DNA of 64,000 nt from Sipunculus nudus. Lineage: Eukaryota; Annelida; Sipuncula; Golfingiida; Sipunculidae. Location: assembly GCA_026874595.1 (NCBI GenBank), contig CM049309.1, forward strand, positions 51,620,079 to 51,684,078. The letters are read 5' to 3'. The notes below the pieces were generated by a model. The model did not search any database and was not told the origin of the DNA. It saw nothing but the letters and a program-made list of their open reading frames with translations. A program made the translations under genes and the position numbers. Positions 25,163-38,406 of the stretch are shown here, piece by piece (the first letter of the stretch is position 1; each line of letters opens with the position of its first letter).

Positions 25163-27156
25163 ACGCAATGCTCAATCTCACTCAGAAAGTGTGATAGGAA
25201 TATCACTGTTTATTATCCGGACATGATGATCTTCATGTGAGGTAGGATTGAGACCCAGAGGTCACCAGGAGTTAAATCTGATGTCAAGCCAAACGATCTG
25301 TATTTTATACTCATCGGAAAGCATTTAAAGTTGATGTTACGATCACACTCGCCAACTGTTGAATTTCAAAAAATTAGAGAATAGAAAAGGTGGGTTTAGA
25401 TTATGTGCAAGTTAAGGATATCACGCTGACGAGGACAGTCAGGTAAACGTTATCCGATGTATGCAGTGCCAAATGACATATAACTCCGCTTTTGTAGTAC
25501 AAGCACTTAAGAAGGCTTAGCAAACATGACCGTGGAGAGCGCTTTTGTATTTTGTAAATATACTGTTTGCAGAGTCAACACGGGATATGGGTCTACACCT
25601 GATATTGATTCGAGGAAAACATTCAACGTAGTTCTTATGTATTCAGGTGATTTAACCTTTAAGTTACAGGGTTTCTACGGATGGAAATTTGATGTTCAGT
25701 TATACTTTAAGTCATTTGATGCTTCTTACATGTAAGGCCTTGTAGTTTAAGATCACGGATCTGCAACTAATCAAGTGTTGTTTCTCAAGATAAACCCTCT
25801 ATAAAGGCTCTGTCATATCAGAAATCGAGTTTTTTTTTTCTTTTTTTTATCACGTATACTCAGGTTCGTGCTTTTAGATATGTTCAAACCCAAACTCAAT
25901 CAGTTTGTGTATGTTTGTGTGTGAAAGAAAGAGTTGTCGATAGTTTTAGGAGTTCAGTCACCATAGATTTTTGTAATATAAACATCAATATGAATTTGTA
26001 TCAAGTATACGGATCACCTGTAAACGCTTAATTACGATCACGTGACCTGATAACGTTAATCGGAAAGATTGCAGAGGTCAGGTTTCTGGGGACCGGGATG
26101 TATGAAAATGCCCTGAGGTTTACAGATAAATGTTTATAATGCCTCGTGGCGATGATGTTACACATATACATGTATCACAGTCAGCTGGTGACCTCAGTGG
26201 TAACAGAACTCGGTCTCTCAGGTCAACACCGAGCACTATGACTATCGTATTACAAGTTCAACAAAACGTGACTATGCATATTTCAATTTATGCTAAGCAC
26301 TGCTGCAAATTGCAGAGCACTGCCACAAGAGTGAGATTTATTTATCAAATATCTCATTTTAATTGGGGGTAATCATTGACAATATCTTAAGTTTTGATTC
26401 GTCTTATGGCACGCTCAACATGTATGCATACACAGGCACATGTTACACAATGGCAGCATCATAGATGGACCCAGGATAAAGTTTAGAAACAAAGATGAAG
26501 CTTAGCATAATCCAAACAAGCATTTGGAATGTATTTGTTTATAATTGGACAAAGTACCTCTCTGTGTCATTGGTCCAAATGGCTTTTCTACTCTAAAGTT
26601 CCGTGTGGTTAATGATGAACCTTGTTTGTTAGGTCAAAATGATACATGTAGATAGCCTTTACACTGGGGGTTTGAACACTTAGGCAAGTAAGTTCAATCA
26701 GATGATGAAAATCCTGCAACATGAGCTTGGGATTATAAAAAAAGCCAGAAAATGAGATTTGTGATATGCACAAGTGTCACCAGAAATTCCAAAAAGAGAG
26801 TTTTGTTCTTTTGCATATATATATACCTTTAGCAGACCCTCCCCATTTAATTATAACAGTTGGTAAAACAACAAACAATGGACAGCATGCAACAGACACA
26901 CACACACTACAGGGCTGCTTCATGTATGTATGGGGACATATTGACCAGTAGCTCAGTCCAGCAGAGTGTTTGGGCCCACCCCAGCATCTGGCACCCTGCC
27001 AGCAGCTTAGCCGAAGTGCCCCTATTGACAGCATATATACATAATATCAAGTATAATTTACCCACGGACTAGTCAAATCACATGTAACCCTAACGGGTTT
27101 GTTCATTAGTGAGATATTCTCAGTTGAAAACAAATATTTGCCAAATCTTATTTTTG

Positions 27157-27232
<76 letters not shown>

Positions 27233-27984
27233 ACTGAAAGAAATATTTAATTATATGGGGTCACAATTTTTTACCCACTTGTAACTTTGATCACTTTACC
27301 CTTAAAATATAGCGCACTGAAGGAGGAAGAATAGTTCTATTCTAAATACTAAGTTATTATATAGATAAAGGTTCACCCAGCAAACTGATACCAGAGTCCA
27401 CATAAGTATGCCGCTGTCCCTGGATTGACCCGAAAAAACACGCAGAACACAAACTGCAGAGGTAACATTATTATCTAATTTATTGTATAAACAATAATTA
27501 ACATGCACACTAGATAAACACGTACGATGTAATAAATAGTTATAACTTGTTAAAAAAATAAAGGCCAGCTCAGTGGAATTCAGGGTTTCATTTTCAAGAA
27601 GCACTTGTCTGAGAAACAACGCGTTCAGTAAAAATATCAATGATTATAATCTTTATTAAGAGCACAGGCTGATGACCCCCATAACTAAAGCACCAGTGTA
27701 TGAATAAAAAAAACTTCAAAAGGTAAACAATACCTTTATTTTATTATATATTCCAAATATTTCCAAAGTTTCCCACAAGATGTGTAAAAAACCTGTAACT
27801 GTTTCTTTTAAAGTGATGTGCTACTACTGCTACTACTAAACTACTGTTACTACTTCGTTACTACTTCTAGTGTACTACTAGAACTAATGATAATTATAAT
27901 AATGATAATAATAATAACAGAAAAATAATGATCTTAAATACACAGCTTGGCCCGGTTAAATCAATCCTCCTTTCCTCGGGACCA
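25163..27984. other. Intergenic, no gene recognised
   Basis: Contains a T-rich run at about 25829 and a 73-bp (TA)n tract (27158-27230). No coding or RNA gene is recognisable. Confidence 0.45.
27158..27230. repeat. (TA)n microsatellite
   Basis: TA repeat of about 73 bp with one early AA interruption. Confidence 0.97.
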
Positions 27985-28935
27985 GTCTTTAAAACGCCAA
28001 TCATATTCTCGAATTACCCAGTCGCTTACACCATGCAGCGTCATCACAGGATCGTATGAACCAGTCACTCACACAGGCCTAATCATATGACACAGTTTCT
28101 CACAACAGAATTATCACTTGGATATTATGAGCCAACCGCTAACACAAGCCTGATCATTGGATAATTAAACCCAGTCGGTCTCTCCAGCCCACACAAGCGC
28201 CATCATGTATAGGATAGTATGTGCGATTGGCTCATACCGAAGGATTATGTGACCCAGTGGCTGTAACGGCGTGATCGTAGGATTATGTGACCCCATGGCT
28301 GTAACAACGTGATCGTAGGATTATGTGATTCAGTGGCTCATACCGGCGTGATCGTAGGATTATGTGACCCAGTGGCTGTAACGGCATGATCGTAGAATTA
28401 TGTGACCCAGTGGCTCATACCGGCGTGATCGTAGGATTATGTGACTCAGTGGCTCATCCCGGCGTGATCGTAGGATTATGTGACCCAGTGGCTGTTACGG
28501 CGTGATCGTAGGATTATGAGACTCAGTGGTTCATCCCGGCGTGATCGTAGGATCATGTGACCCTGTGGTTGTAACGGCTTGATCGTAGGATTATGTGACT
28601 CAGTGGTTCATACCGGCGTGAGCGTAGGATTATTTGATCCAATGGTTCATACAGGCGTGATCGTTTGATTATGTGACCAGTGGTTCATACTGGCGTAATC
28701 GTAGAATTATGTGACCAAGTGGTTCCTACCGGCGTGATCGTAGGATTATGTGACCTAGTGGTTCCTACCGGCGTGATGGCAGGATTATGTGACCCAGTGG
28801 TTCATACCGGCGTGATCGTAAGATTATGTGACCCTGTGGTTCATACCAGCGTGATCATAGGAATATATAACCAAGTCAATCACACCAGCGTGATCGTAGG
28901 AATGTATAACTCGGTCAACTAGACCAGCCTATTCA
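27985..28935. repeat. Minisatellite, about 24 units of 38-39 bp
   Basis: Consensus includes GATCGTAGGATTATGTGACC, then CAGTGG(C/T)T and a variable CATACCGGC or GTAACGGC ending. Unit starts at 28273, 28311, 28350 and 28388 fix the period. Units are very similar at 28.25-28.85 kb and decay toward both edges. A 13-residue repeat in the + frame at 28680-28922 reflects 39-bp units and is not a protein. Confidence 0.93.
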
Positions 28936-30601
28936 TCATATTATGTGACGTCACGAGTGTAAGCGTAAGTTAACGGAGCTTCCCAGGGAGCATACAATTT
29001 CCAAAGACAAAATCTGCACACATGCAGAGCGCCATGCATTGAAGGTCAAATAAATCAAGAACCACACACAAACACATCCAGGCAGATTACGTACATATAC
29101 CGTGTATTACATAATGAGGTAAATGCCACGTGCCGGGGCCTGATCTCTCTAGCAGCTGTTTGACAAGGAGAAACCACATATTTTTGCTCCCTTGATGGGT
29201 TTTCCTACTTCACTTCAGCTATATTCTTCATGTTAGTAACTGTTTTATCCAAAATCCACACTGTTAAAATAGAGATAGCATGACGGTAACGCCTTTGAAA
29301 CAGACCTGCACTGTTTATCTTGAACATTAAATTAAAGGAAGACTGGCAAACAAAATAAACTCGGCTGCCGGGTTATAGCTCGTTTGCTTGCATACAAATA
29401 TATTGAAAGAAAACACATAGCAGTAACACATGTATGCACTTGCAGACGGTATTTAAGGTAAATAGAAAAAAAACCAGTAATGATAACATTATTATTATCA
29501 AATATGATAATTCAATAATAATAAGAATTATTATAGAAACAATACTATTAAAAGTAATTCTGTTAATGTTTCTTCATTTTTTTTAAGCTTACCCATCATA
29601 ATATGACGTATTACATAAACAAGCTACCTATATATGTATATAGTTGTACACATCACTCAAAGCTTTGAGAAATTTCCTTATAAGGTTTTCTGTTTAACAG
29701 AGACGAGGATAAGCGTCATATTTGGATATTTAGTCTGGTTTGAAGTGCTATGATGGACAAGCGAATTTTCGCATATGTTGTATGCAACGGTCGTAGGGGA
29801 AAAATGCAAGTCTAGCTATGTCATGAAATGCCATTTGTTGCCACAATGTTTTGGCGGCTTTTTCGAGAACTTCGGCCAAACATTTCCAAAGTGTATGAAA
29901 AATTTGTGATATGATTCGGAGTTTGCTTTGGCGTGGATGATACCAAGAAGATTTAGTATATTTTCTTTTCACCTTCATTCTTGGTGTGCCTTTAATATCA
30001 ATTTAAATCAAGTTGCTCTTGACTTAGAATTATTGTTCACCCGTCGAATTCAGAGCGGTAATCCACTTTTCTTTTTTCATGGATTTTTGTTGTCCAGGTT
30101 TATATGTGACGTCACTTTCACTGACATAAAATATCGTCACTCTCTTGCACAGGTCGCAAGGCCAGTGAATCGCAAATTTACGACCGAATATGTAATGCAT
30201 GAATGCAAAGAGGTCGAGAAGTCGGGAAGCTATATACGTGCCGCTGTCCGCGTATATATACCAAAGTGTACCGGAATACACTTGTTTTTAAAAGCAACCG
30301 AATTACAAATAATGCATGAGTATTTATCATGCATAAACAAACGTTTCTGCTCCGAAAAGCAGGAAATATATGAAGGAAAAAAATATAATTAAAGCATTAA
30401 ATCAGCCATATTGTTTCAGTGAAATGTCTGACTGATCCGTGTTGTATCATATATATATACTGTATAATGCATACCTGTTTGTTATCATATAGGATTATTT
30501 AAACTTTTTACTCCTCTGTGGAACAGATAATGATTATAAGTTTAATTTTGTATTGGGTATTGCATGGGTATTCAACATGCCCTCAATAACAAATACCTAT
30601 A

Positions 30602-30647
30602 TATAAAGTTGGCATCCGTGAAACTGGGCCAAACTGCCAACTTTATA
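30602..30647. repeat. Perfect 13-bp inverted repeat
   Basis: TATAAAGTTGGCA (30602-30614) pairs exactly with TGCCAACTTTATA (30635-30647) across a 20-base spacer. Could be a cruciform or a remnant of element termini. Confidence 0.85.
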
Positions 30648-31987
30648 GAGGTGAACAATATATTTTTGCATGGCCGTATAAAGAAATAATGAAAAAAAGG
30701 AGAAAATATTGGGAACTTCAAAGACTGCATGCCCACAAAATAGGGGACTGTATATTAACTCCTTGATATCGTATAACGGCGCCAAATTGGCGAGTCATTT
30801 TGTAAAATGTATTTATTTGAAATCAAATTTGATATTTTCTTGATAATTATCTGAAATAAAACTATAACTGTCATTTTAAGGTAAAACGAATAGAGTTATA
30901 CTGTTTTTGGCTGAAAGATATGAATTAGTACTATATAACACACGATACAGTTTTTGTTATATATAATATATAAAACAGGTGCACATGAGGATGAAGAGGC
31001 TTAATCCACGGTTTGATCGAGCAGCCACATTCAGATGCGGTTAGCCAATCTATCATCCCCCGTGTTTTTTTCCCAGGGTTTCTGCGCGCACCTGTTGTTA
31101 CTAAATACCTTAGGTTCTTTATTAGATATTTTTAGCGGGACTTGAGATATTTATCAAATAGCGAGTATATCTGTTTGTCAGGGCACGAGTCAACATAAAG
31201 CCCTCTGTGTGTATATGCCCCTAAGATCCTGCCGCCCGCACCATGCTCTGGGTATCGGGATACGACTGATACACCTGTTGAGCAAATCACGGTCTGTTTA
31301 ATCTAATCTCGCCTGAATATCACTACGTGAACCCGGAGATGTAAATCATAGCCGGGCGCCTCATCTTTTGCCGTTTTTATTTATGACGGTAGTCGCTCTT
31401 GTGGCCGTACCAACACGATTTAAGCGTGTTGTATATACCGCGAAGCCATAGGTCACCTCTTGGCCTTCTGAAAAACGTGCTGCGTAAGACACCCTGTGTT
31501 ACTAGAATTCCCTTGTCTGTGGTTGGCTAAATTAGCGAACCAAAAACAAGCAAATTCTAGTAGATTTGTGCAAATTACAACAAACTTTCAGTTCGCATTC
31601 GCGGGAGGTACCAAGATACGTATAAGATATCAAGCAAAAGAACAAGTCAGAAAGGATACACATAAATTATAAACATTATCTGAAAACTACATCGAATCTA
31701 CATGTGTTATTTTTTTGTGTTATTGTTGTAGTTTTCCTCTAAATGGATGAGAGGTAACTTCGAAAGGTATTCATGATGGCATTTCCATTTGTCTTTGGGA
31801 ATATTTGAATCATGTAGATGGATTTCATACATTTTCCGATTTGATAAAAGAATGTATTTTTTAAGCTTTTTTATGATCGTAAGCTCGGCAAATTATTTCA
31901 AAGAGAGAAATTTTCTTAAATTCTCACAATCTTTTAACTAGAAATAAAAATGTAACTAAAAAAATGCTTAGAAAGCATATCTAATAT

Positions 31988-31991
<4 letters not shown>

Positions 31992-32047
<56 letters not shown>
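31992..32047. repeat. (TA)n microsatellite
   Basis: TA repeat of about 56 bp. Confidence 0.97.
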
Positions 32048-32050
<3 letters not shown>

Positions 32051-33470
32051 CCTTGTGAGAGCCAGCGTGCAATATACAAAAAAAATCATCTAACATGAAA
32101 ACAGGTTAAAGGTCAGAGAATGAAAACTATCCTTTGCACGTATACCATTGATAAAAATAGAAGAGTTGAACTGGTCATATATATTTAGTTTTCTATATAC
32201 AGCATGTTTTATGTGATATGATATCAGTTCATCTCATATACAATGGCGCTTTATCCGGAGAATAATACTTTCCTATTGTGGTCAGATAGAGATCGTAATA
32301 TGAAGCCTGCACCATGCACGTAGGTTTATCATGCATCGTGAAGCTGGCCTGTTACTTGTTGCATTGACCTATTGACCATTATTTTAGACCACCTAGCAGG
32401 GGCTTCAGTATTAATCAGTAATAAGACCATGGACCTTGTTTCGTGAAGAATTGTTGTTACATTAACACAAGCAATCATTATTGTTCCAGGGTTTCTTTCA
32501 GTAAGACATACCATATCATTTCACTTATATACCAGACAAAATTAGCCTACAGATATTGTCTGTCATGCAGTCGCGTGGTATAATCTCATCTGTCAAACTG
32601 TGAGCAGTCATTATTAATACATTTCCACTGTATTGTCGGCTAAATATAACTGATATTCAGAACTTCTGTAAATTTAAGCAAAGCTATGTCCGGTTTTCAA
32701 AATTGTACTTCTGTCGTGGCGCCGGCAAAAGAGGGCCATGGCTCAGCCATGGGAAGCCAAGCGACACATCGCTAAAACCCATCAAGACGACGTCTGTGCC
32801 CCGGTTGAATAAGAGTTCTTGGCTCTCGGCGGGTTTTCATAACAAGAGCTCTTGTGTCAAGCTATCATATTTGCTAAATCAAATCGCCCGAATGGAAGAG
32901 CCATTGACAAAGAAGACTTGCATTCACCGAGTGCCTGCTATCAGCCACCTCCGGTTGGTTGCCGCCTTAATGGAAATGGATATTAGGAAAGGTTTCAGGC
33001 CTTTAGGTAGCACTTAAGTGTTTATTGGATGTCATTTTGTGGCCAGGCACTAAAAGAACACAGGTTATGTATGTTAATTTCCCATACACGACTCGAGCAT
33101 TTGACGGCCGACATGTTCCCCACAGGGCAATGTGTAACCATGTATATGAAGAAAACTTAAAAACAGGCGGACCAGTGTAGCGGGATGAGATCACCGTAGC
33201 GACTAATATCATGAAAAGAGGTCCTTCATATCTCGCATAAGAGCCGGCCGTTGTGAACACAAATAAACCGCTGCAACAGTTATCTATTGATAGCGTGGAT
33301 AGTCTGGGCTCTGTGTTATTCAATGTATAATATTTGCTGGCATGCATGACAAGATATCGTCGCCAAATCAAAAATATACATGGAAATTTACACATAACAG
33401 ATAGGAAAACCCGATGTACAGATATAAATTATGTGAAGGTATCAAGTGATAAAATAGGTTTTTCTTTTAA

Positions 33471-34565
33471 AGGGGCCCAATCACCTTTATAGCATGTTGA
33501 ATTAACATAAAAAAATGCTTCTTTCCGTTCAAATAAATCTGGACCAGCAAGAATTTTGCCTTGAAACCGTTTGATTACTCCTGTAAACGAGTGTTAAAAA
33601 GTGGACCGGGCGCGACCGCACAGACCGTGGGGCCGTGTGCATCGTGGAGCCACAATACAATCAAACAAAAATACAATCAGGAGATGTCCTGACTGACTTG
33701 GCCCAAAAGTATAACACATGCATCCGCTGGCTTAAACCCCGCATGTTGCGGCTCACAGTCGGACCTCCGGTCATACGGCCTTGTTATGGTGAACAGACAC
33801 ATGTGGACTGAGTTTACCAACACTCAGAGCCATAACAAGGTGTTAAAACAGTCGTAAGCGATGTACTGAGATTGTGTGCTGGGATGGTTTTGTTGTGCAA
33901 CTTTTGTTTTAAGCAAAACTGAATTGATAGTGTGAAAGTAGAACAGGCATATAATATTGCTCCTGATTATGTCTCTGTAATACAGGCGGTTCTCATCATG
34001 AACTACCATTGCAATTCCTATGCGCGTTGTGTTTATTTTTTTCGGGAGTACATGCTTAAAGCCAGCTATTCGCCTGCCTTATTCATAGAATTCATTTGAT
34101 TTCCGCCTAATACTTCACCTTCATATTAATAAACTGGTTATTTCCCGAGAAAGGTTAGAAAAACGTTCCCATGAAGGAAATACGAGCTACAAGGTGTCAG
34201 TAAACACTATATACATGTGCTCATGTGGACAAATAGAATATATATAAGTATGTAAACGTGGTAGTTGACTGCACATGCTTGTGCAGAAGTTGAAAAGTCA
34301 CTGATTATTGGTGATAATAATATATGAAGACTCTTTTGTCATTTTCAAAACTCTGGTTTGTCTGTTTGCCCCTAGATGTCCTCGTCACAGTTGTTTTGGT
34401 GGTTTGCCCATTTATTCGGGGTCCCATCATGTAATAAACACTTAGATATAAACACAATATGACTGTCTGTGCAACGTGAGATAGGCCCTTTTTTTGCTTT
34501 TTTTTCTATTAAAAGTCCAGGAATAATCTTTATTTAATAGACATCAGATAACGGGACAGGCCCCT
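33471..34565. mobile_element. TTAA-flanked inverted-repeat element (tentative)
   Basis: TTAA (33467-33470) is followed by AGGGGCCCAATCACC. On the right, CGGGACAGGCCCCT is followed by TTAA (34566-34569). The inner ends are short inverted repeats (AGGGGCC). A TTAA duplication is typical of piggyBac and Kolobok elements. About 1.1 kb with no transposase frame. The pairing of ends is inferred and could be coincidental. Confidence 0.35.
33779..33840. repeat. Nested inverted repeat
   Basis: CCTTGTTATGG (33779-33789) pairs perfectly with CCATAACAAGG (33830-33840). Inside, CTGAGT and ACTCAG form a second short stem. Confidence 0.85.
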
Positions 34566-35001
34566 TTAAGAAGACTAGCTTGTATTATTGTGTGTTGAAG
34601 TATATATAGAACGTGGATCTATCAATATCGGACTATGAGGATTTTGTCAAAATAGCTGGAAATCTTACACAGGCGTTTGAATACATGGTTATGTTTGGAG
34701 TTATTGTAAAATATGAGGATAATAATGAGCGGGATAACGAATAGCATGCATTTAAGGCAAATGTATAATCATTATATGTATTTCATATATTGTATATATT
34801 ATATATATACGTTTATCATAATGTAGTTGCCCCATTTTCATTATATTATAAATAATCATAATATTGATCTCAATGTTTTTGACTCATTTATTTCATATCT
34901 GCCAGGGGGCGATATATTAAATTTTCCCCTTACTTCGTTACAAGGTTTGTCTGTTAGAAACATAACGCAAAAGTTAAGTAATGAACAGATTCCGATTATT
35001 T

Positions 35002-35040
<39 letters not shown>
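35002..35040. repeat. (GT)n(AT)n microsatellite
   Basis: About 7 GT units followed by about 12 AT units. Confidence 0.96.
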
Positions 35041-35041
<1 letters not shown>

Positions 35042-35339
35042 GGCTATTTCTAGATCTTCGAAGTCGCGTCTCTTTAATTATTCCTCCATCACGCCACGTA
35101 GCGGTATATTATGGAATTAATTATAGTTAATAAAAGTTATGTTTTGTCAAGGGGTACTCCTTGTATTAGCCGTATTTATTAGGGTTATTCTTCTTTCCTC
35201 TCATGATTTTGCAAAATTTATGTACTCAATGATAATATATGAAAGGAAAACTTTCGTGAAGTTTCCAAGAAATTTCTTAAAACATATGTATGCATTAATG
35301 TTTGATATTTACTTATATATAACAGACGTTACACATATC

Positions 35340-35342
<3 letters not shown>

Positions 35343-35384
<42 letters not shown>
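35343..35384. repeat. (TA)n microsatellite
   Basis: TA repeat of about 42 bp. Confidence 0.97.
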
Positions 35385-35387
<3 letters not shown>

Positions 35388-36468
35388 TTTATTGCTTTAC
35401 CTGAACCGAACATAAGCCAATTAAACCTTTCATCATTATTATACTTCGTACCGCATGCATTGAGCGCTTCCAAGTTGACACGTTGACGTTTATGGCATGA
35501 CCTGTTCATGAAGCAGAAGTTATATAAAGAACTGACCCTTTTTCCGAACCAAAGAAATGAAACGCTACGGTACCCAACCCAGACACTGTCATGCAACGAG
35601 TACGTTGCTTCCGTGCACTTTTAAGTGCAATTTTTAGTGGTAACGCGGCCTGCAGAGTCTCTCAGATAAAACCTTGAAGATAACAAGTCTAGACAATAGG
35701 GGGTCCGTTATTTTTAGAGGATATGGACTACTCTCTGATGGATTTTGTTTTTCTTGAACAGCTATGTAAGTACCATGATGAACTGTCTTTGTTTTCTACA
35801 ATATGTGAAGTACTGCTTGACAAACATTGCAATTTTCTGACTTGTTTGTCGGTTTTGCAACAAGAGCTTGATCTTGTTTATTAATTATTGCATTAACATA
35901 AATGTTTATTTATTAATTTATATTATTTCTTCGATATGTCTTATGTCTTCAAGCAGTACTTTTTAGGATAGGTATACCTAGCATTTATAATTATGCTTTC
36001 AGTGTATCATTTTATATATATATATATATATGTATGGAAACGCTTCCCCTTCAATAATTAGTTATGTGATCGAAGGAAAGATGGCGCTGTATACTTTCCA
36101 TATAAACTTAAATCTCTTATCAAGTACGTGCGTGCATTACATATCGGAAATAATAGATTTTAATATTTTCGACTGATGACGAACGCATGTACTTGAACCA
36201 TATGCATTTAAATATGCAGAGTCACATTTGAAACCAACCCTTTATTAGAAGTATTCATATCAATGCTCATATTATTACATCGGCCCATTTGTGCATTGTA
36301 CGTAAATTTCTCATGCACGTGGCCAAGGACACGTTTATGTTTTACTCAAACTAAGCAATCAAAGTAACCACGGGGCACTTACGTTCTGATTTTTCTCCTG
36401 ATAACTGGGTTAGATTTCTCTTAAAAATCACAGCAAATGTTATTGCATTTTTTTAGCCAAATACGTCT

Positions 36469-36471
<3 letters not shown>

Positions 36472-36532
<61 letters not shown>
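36472..36532. repeat. (TA)n microsatellite
   Basis: TA repeat of about 60 bp, followed by a short GT run. Confidence 0.97.
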
Positions 36533-36534
<2 letters not shown>

Positions 36535-37377
36535 TTGTGTGTGTGTGAGCTACAGTGAATGGTCGGTATATACACGATTAACTGAAACGTTTAGGAAATA
36601 TATGTAATTACTCAATTACTCAGAGACTCCATGTATTACTTTAAAAATCATCGAAAATTAATGTTTTTTTTTAATTTTAAAGACAAGAATTTTATGTATT
36701 TACTTATATAGGAACACAGACAACAGTCTAATCGTATCGCATATTTATGAATCTATTTCGATCATTAGAAAATAAAATATGTATTATCATTACAACACTA
36801 TACCCATCAATAATATAATAAAATCCCAGCAGCAAAAGTGTTAACACAAGATTCCAGCATTACACTTGACTTTGGATCCCCGTTGATTTCTTTTCTATTT
36901 ATTGGTATAATTTAGGTTACTGTAACAAAATTTTTAATTAAGCACTTGCAACGATATGTCCGACACTCCTAACTGCCGTTTCGGTTACATTTAGTCAGTC
37001 TTTTACCACTAGGTGTATATTAGGAATTCCCAGCAGGCTGCATTGTGTCATTGGTCTTGACGTTGAATCAAGTATACTTCAGTCATGAATCCTGATCTTT
37101 AAATATCAATACAGAACGGCTCCATCCAGTCGCAAATTCAATGGCGCCATCTGGTGTCATATTTCGGTCCTTGCTTCAGACCTATTTTTTTCATTATCAC
37201 ATGCATTGGCGCTGATATAACGGTTTTAAAAAGTCGTATTTCACAATCAAAGGCATTTTTACTGGCATCAGGAGGCCTGTTTTACACAGTCTCGAAATAA
37301 TACTTCAGTTGATACTAGAATTTTATGTTATGTTTGAAGGCATATCACGTGGACCTACTTTCGATAAAAAAAGTTAA

Positions 37378-37378
<1 letters not shown>

Positions 37379-37424
<46 letters not shown>
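37379..37424. repeat. (TA)n microsatellite
   Basis: TA repeat of about 46 bp. Confidence 0.97.
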
Positions 37425-37430
<6 letters not shown>

Positions 37431-37540
37431 TTCCATGAACGACACTTGTGTTATAAATAGTTATTTTACTATTTTTAGTTTCAACTGATAAATATCAAGT
37501 TATCTAAATGTTGCCGGCCACTGTAGTATATATGTGTGTG

Positions 37541-37545
<5 letters not shown>

Positions 37546-37596
<51 letters not shown>
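37546..37596. repeat. (TA)n microsatellite
   Basis: TA repeat of about 50 bp, preceded by a short GT run. Confidence 0.97.
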
Positions 37597-37601
<5 letters not shown>

Positions 37602-38112
37602 AATCTTACTTTTCATTTATAATTTCGAGACTAACTGATAAAACACTGTCTGTTCAAAGGGTTTTTTCCATTGTTTTATAATTGTATATGTTTGCATAAA
37701 ATATAATAAAGATCATCTTTCTTCAAGTAAATAATTATATCATCCGGTTTATTTTATCGGAGGTAACGATTTCGATACGGGTGTAACCTTCTAAAAAAGG
37801 TTTATATGCTATGTATTGTTCTTTTGCATGATGTTCTAAACTATTGAATGAGATCTTAATATAACATGAGACAATTTCAAAGGTTATTTAATGTTTCGTT
37901 GAAAATGTGATTTAATATTTTAAACAAGAAAATCCCCTGTTCTGAATTGTGCATGCATGGTGGAGTTTTTATTGGGGATTTAAAGAACTGTTCCTCATGT
38001 ACGATTAAACCATGGCAATTTAGAAAAAAAAACGAGAAAAGGAACAGGATTTTCTTACCATGTGTGACCTACAAAGCGCATAAGAGCAGGATGTGTAAGG
38101 CTAAAAAAAAGG

Positions 38113-38406
38113 TTTGGTTCTCGGGCACTTTTTATCAGAAATCAGTGGATGGGGGCGAGCATTTTTTTTTTTTTTTTTTTTTTTTTACCATTTCTTGTCT
38201 GTTTCGAGAAAAATGTCATATGATAAGGGAAAAGCATGATAGGAACAGGTTTAATTTGCAAAAGAGGTAAAAGCAATACATAACAAAGGAAATCTTATCA
38301 AAATTGTATTATTTTATCTTCTTGAAAGATGAAAAACATAATTAAAATGTTTGATGCGGGGGGGGGGGGGGGTAAAAATTGACGCGGGTGGTGCCTGAGA
38401 ACCACA
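38113..38406. mobile_element. Inverted-repeat element F4, copy 1
   Basis: About 294 bp. Left end TTTGGTTCTCGGGCAC and right end GTGCCTGAGAACCACA form an inverted repeat with two mismatches. The body matches 60261-60560 in many blocks, for example AAAGCATGATA, ACATAACAAAGGAAAT and ATTTTATCTTCTTGAAAGA. It carries a 25-base T run and a 14-base G run. Non-coding; peptides shared between the two copies are not a protein family. Confidence 0.8.

Larger units (their letters stand above)
28936..33466. other. Intergenic, no gene recognised
   Basis: Holds a perfect 13-bp inverted repeat (30602-30647) and a (TA)n tract (31992-32047). Open frames at 29928-30392, 32703-33017 and 33003-33395 have no recognisable domains and are not called. 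Confidence 0.4.
34570..38112. other. Intergenic, no gene recognised
   Basis: AT-rich stretch with five long TA tracts and no recognisable gene. Confidence 0.45.

Noticed and set aside
24509-25206. Minus-strand frames with a recurring FTR/HSL peptide
   Set aside because: Read-through of the 62-bp minisatellite.
28680-28922. 80-codon frame with a 13-residue repeat
   Set aside because: Direct consequence of 39-bp minisatellite units.
29928-30392. 154-codon plus-strand frame
   Set aside because: No domain recognised and no supporting splice or start context.
32703-33017. 104-codon plus-strand frame with rather protein-like composition
   Set aside because: No homologue recognised and no clear splice sites; worth a database search but not a call.
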